A DNA stretch of 64,000 bases from CAYMGM01 sp964390005. GTDB taxonomy: Bacteria; Pseudomonadota; Alphaproteobacteria; UBA9219. Positions 59,208 to 64,000 of the stretch are shown here, in pieces (the stretch's first letter is position 1; each line of letters opens with the position of its first letter). The DNA lies in the NCBI GenBank assembly GCA_964390005.1, contig CAYMGM010000003.1, positions 1 through 64,000 on the forward strand. The letters run 5' to 3'. The notes under the pieces were generated by a model. It made no database searches, was not told the DNA's origin, and was given only the letters and a program-made list of their open reading frames with translations. Both the position numbers and the translations under genes were made by a program.

Positions 59208-59259
59208 ATAAGAGGATTCCGGCATTTAGCGGATGATCGTTCCGACAAGGAGCGATCAG

Positions 59260-59676
59260 ATGCAAGCCAAGAAGACACGACACCAGTTCCTGCTTGAAGC
59301 GGGCCTCAGCGAGAAACTCGAGAGGCTTTGCCGCCATCCGGGGACGAAGAAATCAGACCTCGTCGCCAAGGCCGTTACGGCCTTTCTCGAACGGCGCGGC
59401 GAGAGCGAGCTGGATCAGCGCTATGCCAAACGGCTTGATCGGCTTTCACGCGATATCGCGCATGTGCGCCGCGACGTTGAGACGGCGCTTGAAAGCCTCG
59501 CGCTTTTTATCCGCTTCGTCATCACGCTGAACGCCCACACGCCCGTGCCGGACAAGGCGACGCAGGCGGTGGCCAACGAACGCTTTCTCAAATTCATCGA
59601 TCAGGTCGGTCGCCAGATCGCGGGCGGCAGATCCTCCTTCGGTTCCAAAGACGAGAACAAGGAGGCGCAAGCATGA
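59260..59676 (+). CDS. CopG-like regulator at the head of the trb operon
   Basis: The N-terminus KKTRHQFLLEAGLSEKLERL, then HPGTKKSDLVAKAVTAFLER resembles a ribbon-helix-helix CopG-type protein. The second half is an amphipathic helical tail (HVRRDVETALESLALFIRFV). It is the conserved gene directly ahead of trbB in this ICE family and probably autoregulates the operon. The frame opens at 59233, but ATG 59260 follows AAGGAGCGATCAG. Its stop overlaps the trbB start (ATGA). Confidence 0.8.
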   Translation: MQAKKTRHQFLLEAGLSEKLERLCRHPGTKKSDLVAKAVTAFLERRGESELDQRYAKRLDRLSRDIAHVRRDVETALESLALFIRFVITLNAHTPVPDKATQAVANERFLKFIDQVGRQIAGGRSSFGSKDENKEAQA

Positions 59677-60638
59677 TCAATGAGACCGCCGACCAACGCC
59701 GCCGCGCCATGTTGCGCACCGCCATGGGGCCCGTGATTGCCCATGCGCTGGCCGATCCGGACGTGATCGAAGTGATGGCCAATCCGGACGGCAGCCTCTG
59801 GATCGACCGGCTTGGCAAAGGACGCGGGCCTGCCGAAGGCCAGATCCATGTGTCCGAGGTCGAGCGCATCATCCGGCTTGTGGCGAGCCATGTTCGTGCC
59901 GAGGTGCATGAGAACAATCCCATTGTTAGCGCCGAACTTCCTTCCGGCGAACGGTTTGAAGGCATCTTGCCGCCGGTGGCACCAGGGCCGTGTTTTGCGA
60001 TCCGCAAACCCGCCGCCAAGATTTACACCCTGTCCGATTACGTCCGCGACCAGATCATGGTGCCCCTTCAAGCCGAAGCGTTGCGCAAGGCCGTGTGGGA
60101 CCGCCGCAACATCCTCGTCGCGGGAGGCACGTCGTCGGGCAAGACGACGCTCGCCAATGCGCTTCTGGCAGAAATCGCGGACAGCGACGAACGGGTGATC
60201 CTGATCGAGGACACGCGCGAGCTACAATGCGCCGCTAAGGATTGCGTGCCGCTGCGCACACGGCCCGGAATTGTAACGCTGGCCGACCTTGTGCGTTCGA
60301 CGCTCCGCTTGCGTCCCGACCGGATCATCGTCGGCGAGGTACGTGGGGGCGAGGCGCTCGACATGCTCAAGGCCTGGAACACGGGCCATCCCGGCGGCAT
60401 CGCGACGGTGCATGCCAATTCCGCTTCGGCGGCACTCTATCGGATCGAGCAGCTTGTACAGGAATGCGTGGCGCTCGCCCCCAAGCGATTGATCGCGCAG
60501 GCCATCGATCTTGTCGTTTTCATCTCCGGGCGTGGTCCGGCCCGCCGTGTCGAGACCATCGCCGAAGTCGGCGGCCTCGATGCGAACGGCGATTACGCCG
60601 TCAAGACCCTGTCTCTCCCGCAATTGCAGCAATTTTGA
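59673..60638 (+). CDS. trbB: TrbB, VirB11-type traffic ATPase
   Basis: TrbB is the hexameric ATPase at the cytoplasmic base of the mating channel. Walker A is LVAGGTSSGKTTLANALLAE (around 149-168). The Asp box follows as VILIEDTRELQCA, and Walker B with the His box as RIIVGEVRGGEALDMLKAWN, GHPGGIATVHANSA. At 321 aa it has normal family length. It is first in an uninterrupted trbB-C-D-E-J series and overlaps the CopG-like gene by four bases. Confidence 0.95.
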   Translation: MINETADQRRRAMLRTAMGPVIAHALADPDVIEVMANPDGSLWIDRLGKGRGPAEGQIHVSEVERIIRLVASHVRAEVHENNPIVSAELPSGERFEGILPPVAPGPCFAIRKPAAKIYTLSDYVRDQIMVPLQAEALRKAVWDRRNILVAGGTSSGKTTLANALLAEIADSDERVILIEDTRELQCAAKDCVPLRTRPGIVTLADLVRSTLRLRPDRIIVGEVRGGEALDMLKAWNTGHPGGIATVHANSASAALYRIEQLVQECVALAPKRLIAQAIDLVVFISGRGPARRVETIAEVGGLDANGDYAVKTLSLPQLQQF

Positions 60639-60650
60639 AAGGACATTTCC

Positions 60651-60959
60651 ATGCGCAAAAGACTTTCGCTCCTGTTTTCTCCCTTGCTGGCGCTTTTGGC
60701 GGCAACGCCTGCCTATGCGGCCGGGTCAGGGATGCCGTGGGAGGCTCCCTTGCAGCAGATTCTCGATTCCGTGCAGGGCCCCGTCGCCAAGATCGTCGCG
60801 GTCATCATCATTATCGTGACAGGCCTGTCTTTGGCCTTCGGCGAGACGAGCGGCGGTTTCCGACGGCTGATCCAGATCGTTTTCGGTCTGTCGATCGCCT
60901 TTGCGGCCAGCTCGTTCTTCCTTTCCTTCTTCTCTTTCGGCGGTGGAGCGCTCGTTTGA
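60651..60959 (+). CDS. trbC: TrbC, VirB2-type pilin
   Basis: This is the precursor of the conjugative pilus subunit. A signal peptide (LSLLFSPLLALLAATPAYA) is followed by a mature part with two hydrophobic helices (VQGPVAKIVAVIIIIVTGLS and RLIQIVFGLSIAFAASSFFL). In relatives TraF removes the C-terminal residues and joins the ends into a ring; the gene for TraF is at 51896. The stop shares a base with the trbD start (TGATG). Confidence 0.93.
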   Translation: MRKRLSLLFSPLLALLAATPAYAAGSGMPWEAPLQQILDSVQGPVAKIVAVIIIIVTGLSLAFGETSGGFRRLIQIVFGLSIAFAASSFFLSFFSFGGGALV

Positions 60960-61228
60960 TGAACGCATCTCCTCATCTCGAGGGATTTGAAATCCCCGTT
61001 CATCGCGCGCTGACCGAGCCTCTTCTGCTCGGCGGCGCACCCCGCGCCGTCGCCATCCTGAACGGCACGTTGGCCGCCGCCATCGGTTTGGGCCTCCAGC
61101 AATGGATCGCAGGACTTGGCCTGTTCGTCGCGGGGCAGACGCTCGCAGTCTTCGCCGCCAAGCGCGACCCGGACTTTCTGGCGGTTCTGGTCCGTCATCT
61201 GCGGCAACGGGGGTGGCTCGGATGTTGA
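60959..61228 (+). CDS. trbD: TrbD, VirB3-like inner-membrane channel protein
   Basis: The 89-aa product reads FEIPVHRALTEPLLLGGAPR, then VAILNGTLAAAIGLGLQQWI and GLFVAGQTLAVFAAKRDPDF. Two short membrane helices and the PVHRALTEP start are typical of TrbD. Its start overlaps the trbC stop by one base, and its stop overlaps the trbE start by seven bases. Confidence 0.93.
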   Translation: MNASPHLEGFEIPVHRALTEPLLLGGAPRAVAILNGTLAAAIGLGLQQWIAGLGLFVAGQTLAVFAAKRDPDFLAVLVRHLRQRGWLGC

Positions 61229-63648
61229 GTCTCGCCGAATATCGCTCCCAAGCCGACAGACTGGCCGATTTCCTGCCATGGGCCGCGCTTGTGGGGCCGG
61301 GCATTGTTCTTAACAAGGATGGCAGCGTTCAGCGGACGTTTTTGTTTCGGGGCCCCGATCTCGAAAGCGCCTCCGAAGGCGAACTGGTCGGGCTTTGCGC
61401 CCGCGCGAACAACGCGCTCAAGCGGCTGGGTTCCGGCTGGGCGCTCTTTTTCGAGGCGGAGCGCGCCGGGGCGCAGCATTATCCGACCTCAAACTTTCCG
61501 GACGCCGCCTCATGGCTCGTGGACGAGGAACGCCGTATTTCTTTCGAGGAAGGCCATCAGGGCAAGCATTTCGAGAGCCGGTATTATCTGACGCTTCTCT
61601 TTATGCCGCCGCCCGATGCGCAGGCCCGCACCGAAAAGGCACTTTTGGATTCCGGCCGGGAGGAAGAAGGACGGGACTGGCGGCGGGAGCTTGGCCGGTT
61701 CCGGGAAGAAACCGACCGGATGCTGGACCTTCTGTCCGGCTTCCTGCCCGAGATCCGCGCGCTTGATGACGCGGAAACGCTGACCTATCTGCACGGAACC
61801 GTCTCGACCAAACGCCATCCCGTGGCCGTGCCGGAGACGCCGATGTATCTCGACGGCGTTCTGGCCGATACGTCCTTCACGGGCGGGCTTGAGCCCATGC
61901 TGGGCGCGGCGCATCTGCGCACGCTTACCATTCTCGGCTTTCCGAACGCGACGTGCCCCGGCATTCTCGATGCGTTGAACCATCAGGATTTCGGGTATCG
62001 CTGGGTCACGCGCTTCATCCCGCTCGACAAGACCGAGGCGACGAAGGTCCTGACACGCTTACGCCGTCAATGGTTCGCCAAACGCAAATCTGTCACGGCC
62101 ATTCTGCGCGAGGTGATGACGAGCGAATCTTCGACGCTTGTGGACAGCGACGCCGACAACAAGGCGCGGGATGCCGATGCGGCCCTTCAGGCCCTTGGCG
62201 GCGATCATGTCGGTTTCGGCTATTTCACCGCCAGCGTCACGGTTTGGGATAAGGACTGGCAACAGGCGGAGGACAAGGCCCGCGCGGTCGAGCGTATTAT
62301 CAACAATATCGGCTTCACCTGTATCCGCGAAAGCGTGAACGCCGTCGAGGCGTGGCTCGGCAGCCTGCCGGGGCATGTCTATGCCAATATCCGGCAGCCG
62401 TTGGTCCACACCTTGAACCTTGCCCATCTCATGCCGCTTTCGGCGCTTTGGGCGGGGCCGGAGCGCAACGCGCATCTCGACGGGCCGCCACTCTTTTACG
62501 CCGAAACCTCCGGCTCGACGCCGTTTCGCTTTTCGACCCATGTGGGCGATGTCGGGCATATGCTGGTCGTGGGCCCCACTGGGGCGGGTAAATCCGTCCT
62601 TTTGTCCCTGATCGCTCTTCAGTTTCGTCGCTATCAAGGGGCGCAGGTTTATATCTTCGACAAGGGGCGCTCGGCCCGCGCCGCGACCTTGGCCATGGGC
62701 GGCGAGCATTACGCCCTCGGCGCGGACGGGGCGCTGTCCTTTCAGCCGCTTCGGAACATCGACGATCCCGCCACGCGCAGTTGGGCTGCCGAATGGATCG
62801 GCGGGTTGCTTGCGCATGAGCAGGTTCAATTGACGCCCGATGTCAAGGAAGCCGTCTGGTCGGCGCTCAACAATCTGGCGGGCGCGCCGCCGGAAGAACG
62901 CACGCTGACGGGACTTTCTGTCCTTGTTCAGGCCAATCCGCTCAAGGCCGCGCTTCAGCCCTACACGCTGGACGGGCCTTTCGGGCGCTTGCTTGATGCC
63001 GCTGAAGATCGGCTTGCCTTGTCGGATGTGCAATGTTTCGAGACCGAAGACTTGATGCATGAGTCCGGCGCCGTTCTGCCCGTTCTGACCTACCTGTTCC
63101 ACCGGCTTGAGGAACGTTTCGATGGAAGGCCGACCCTGCTCATCCTTGATGAGGCTTGGGTCTATCTCGACAATCCGCTTTTTGCCGCCCGCATCCGGGA
63201 GTGGTTGAAGGTTCTCAGGAAACGCAACGTCTCGGTTCTGTTCGCGACGCAGTCTCTGGCCGACATCGCGGGTTCCTCTATCGCGCCCGCGCTCATCGAA
63301 TCCTGCCCGCAACGTCTCTTCCTGCCCAACGACCGGGCCGTCGAGCCGCAGGCGCGGACGGCCTATGAACGTTTCGGCCTGAACGAGCGGCAAATCGAGC
63401 TGATCGCCCGCGCGACGCCCAAACGGCACTATTACCTGCAATCGCGGCGCGGCAACCGCCTGTTCGAACTCGGTCTCGGCCCCGTGGCGCTGGCCCTCTG
63501 CGGCGCGTCCGATGCCACCGCGCAGAAGCTGATCGACAGTCTTCTTGCGGAACACGGCCCCGAAAACTTCGCAGCCGCGTTCCTGAAGGCGCGAGGCCTC
63601 GATTGGGCCGCCGGGCTTGTGCACGATTTTGGAGGAGGCAAGCCATGA
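61222..63648 (+). CDS. trbE: TrbE, VirB4-type ATPase
   Basis: TrbE powers pilus assembly and substrate transport. The N-terminal VirB4-like region begins MLSLAEYRSQADRLADFLPW. The RecA-like motor has Walker A VVGPTGAGKSVLLSLIALQF (around 448) and Walker B LLILDEAWVYLDNP (around 639), with LFATQSLADIAGS after it. At 808 aa it has normal length. The earlier frame opening at 61102 lies in trbD, and ATG 61222 matches the family start. It overlaps trbJ by four bases. Confidence 0.95.
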   Translation: MLSLAEYRSQADRLADFLPWAALVGPGIVLNKDGSVQRTFLFRGPDLESASEGELVGLCARANNALKRLGSGWALFFEAERAGAQHYPTSNFPDAASWLVDEERRISFEEGHQGKHFESRYYLTLLFMPPPDAQARTEKALLDSGREEEGRDWRRELGRFREETDRMLDLLSGFLPEIRALDDAETLTYLHGTVSTKRHPVAVPETPMYLDGVLADTSFTGGLEPMLGAAHLRTLTILGFPNATCPGILDALNHQDFGYRWVTRFIPLDKTEATKVLTRLRRQWFAKRKSVTAILREVMTSESSTLVDSDADNKARDADAALQALGGDHVGFGYFTASVTVWDKDWQQAEDKARAVERIINNIGFTCIRESVNAVEAWLGSLPGHVYANIRQPLVHTLNLAHLMPLSALWAGPERNAHLDGPPLFYAETSGSTPFRFSTHVGDVGHMLVVGPTGAGKSVLLSLIALQFRRYQGAQVYIFDKGRSARAATLAMGGEHYALGADGALSFQPLRNIDDPATRSWAAEWIGGLLAHEQVQLTPDVKEAVWSALNNLAGAPPEERTLTGLSVLVQANPLKAALQPYTLDGPFGRLLDAAEDRLALSDVQCFETEDLMHESGAVLPVLTYLFHRLEERFDGRPTLLILDEAWVYLDNPLFAARIREWLKVLRKRNVSVLFATQSLADIAGSSIAPALIESCPQRLFLPNDRAVEPQARTAYERFGLNERQIELIARATPKRHYYLQSRRGNRLFELGLGPVALALCGASDATAQKLIDSLLAEHGPENFAAAFLKARGLDWAAGLVHDFGGGKP

Positions 63649-64000
63649 AACGCAGGACATTACGCCTTCTTGTCCTCGCGGCAACGCTTGGGATAGGGCT
63701 GGTCTCCACCCCAGCGCGAGCGCTCATCGTCTATGACCCATCGAACTACAGCCAGAATGTGCTGACGGCGGCACGGGCGCTTGAGCAGATCAATAACCAG
63801 ATCCTCTCGCTCCAAAATCAGGCCGTCATGCTGCAAAACATGGCGCGGAACCTCCAAAGTCTCGATTATTCGTCGCTGGGACAGATGAATGGGGCGTTGA
63901 CCCGCATCGGTGCGCTTATGACGCAGGCCGACGGACTCAGCTACAACCTCGCGCAGTTGGAAAGCCAATGGGAGACGCAATATCCGGACTCTTATGGCGC
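63645..64000 (+). CDS. trbJ: TrbJ, VirB5-like protein (cut by window end)
   Basis: A signal peptide (LLVLAATLGIGLVSTPARA) leads to the mature start LIVYDPSNYSQNVLTAARAL, the TrbJ hallmark. A coiled-coil region follows (INNQILSLQNQAVMLQNMAR). TrbJ belongs to the pilus-associated VirB5 group and contributes to entry exclusion in RP4-type systems (TrbK). About 118 codons are present; the rest of the gene and operon lie beyond the window. Confidence 0.92.
   Translation, partial: MKRRTLRLLVLAATLGIGLVSTPARALIVYDPSNYSQNVLTAARALEQINNQILSLQNQAVMLQNMARNLQSLDYSSLGQMNGALTRIGALMTQADGLSYNLAQLESQWETQYPDSYG

Noticed and set aside
62059..63684. A 541-codon open frame on the minus strand
   Set aside because: It is wholly antisense to trbE, is rich in Arg/Gly/Gln with no domain, and trbE has all its motifs. 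It reflects GC-biased codon use.

Overview
The window reads as alphaproteobacterial DNA (about 55% GC by eye). The chromosomal part carries a carboxy-terminal processing protease followed by a divergent polysaccharide deacetylase and RppH, an Irr-type Fur regulator, a YceD/DUF177 protein and a TerB-DnaJ protein next to an AmpD-like amidase. That mix is typical of Alphaproteobacteria, but I cannot assign an order or genus. No rRNA, tRNA, CRISPR array, transposase or integrase was seen.

Layout. (1) 1-19.5 kb is ordinary chromosome: an intergenic repeat block (1-515), cell-envelope and RNA-modification genes (YceD, CtpA, deacetylase, RppH, AmpD-like amidase, Irr, xanthine phosphoribosyltransferase, three RNA methyltransferases), two J-domain proteins, an alpha/beta hydrolase, a decayed otsB and a zinc alcohol dehydrogenase. 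(2) 19.5-28.2 kb is an accessory zone: a decayed fragment of a helicase-methyltransferase operon, two orphan genes (one DUF5710-HNH), a 45-residue membrane ORF, a large RecB-like nuclease/UPF1-like helicase, a DUF4238 gene, a WYL regulator and a 55-residue ORF. (3) 28.2-37.3 kb is a tightly overlapping six-gene defence operon: SNF2 helicase, membrane-GAF-like protein, Panacea (DUF4065) protein, type III Mod methyltransferase, small membrane/coil protein, type III Res endonuclease. (4) 37.4-64 kb is the conserved body of an integrative and conjugative element (ICE). It holds a divergent QseM-like/FseA-like control pair, ParB-like protein, strawberry-notch helicase with methyltransferase domain, Toprim protein, DUF2493 protein, DUF736 protein, HTH protein, TraF, lytic transglycosylase, DUF3363 relaxase, TraG and trbB-C-D-E-J. 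The window ends inside trbJ.

How the parts work together. The QseM/FseA-like pair probably switches excision on and off. The relaxase nicks the DNA, TraG couples it to the Trb type IV channel, TraF and the transglycosylase help assemble the pilus, and the ParB-like, SNO and Toprim genes are probably maintenance functions. The SNF2-Mod-Res operon is cargo that would protect the host and stabilise the element.

Most interesting signals. (a) The relic at 19.6-19.9 kb joins the helicase tail directly to the mod start, suggesting that the GAF-like/Panacea pair was inserted into an older operon. (b) A two-gene module (small soluble protein plus coiled-coil membrane protein) occurs twice, antisense to the transfer genes at 48.7-49.8 and 57.5-59.0 kb, with a shared upstream sequence element. 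I recognise no described family for it, and it is my best candidate for an undescribed system. (c) A nested inverted repeat of about 155 bases lies upstream of the DUF2493 gene. All family names come from reading motifs; no database search was possible.
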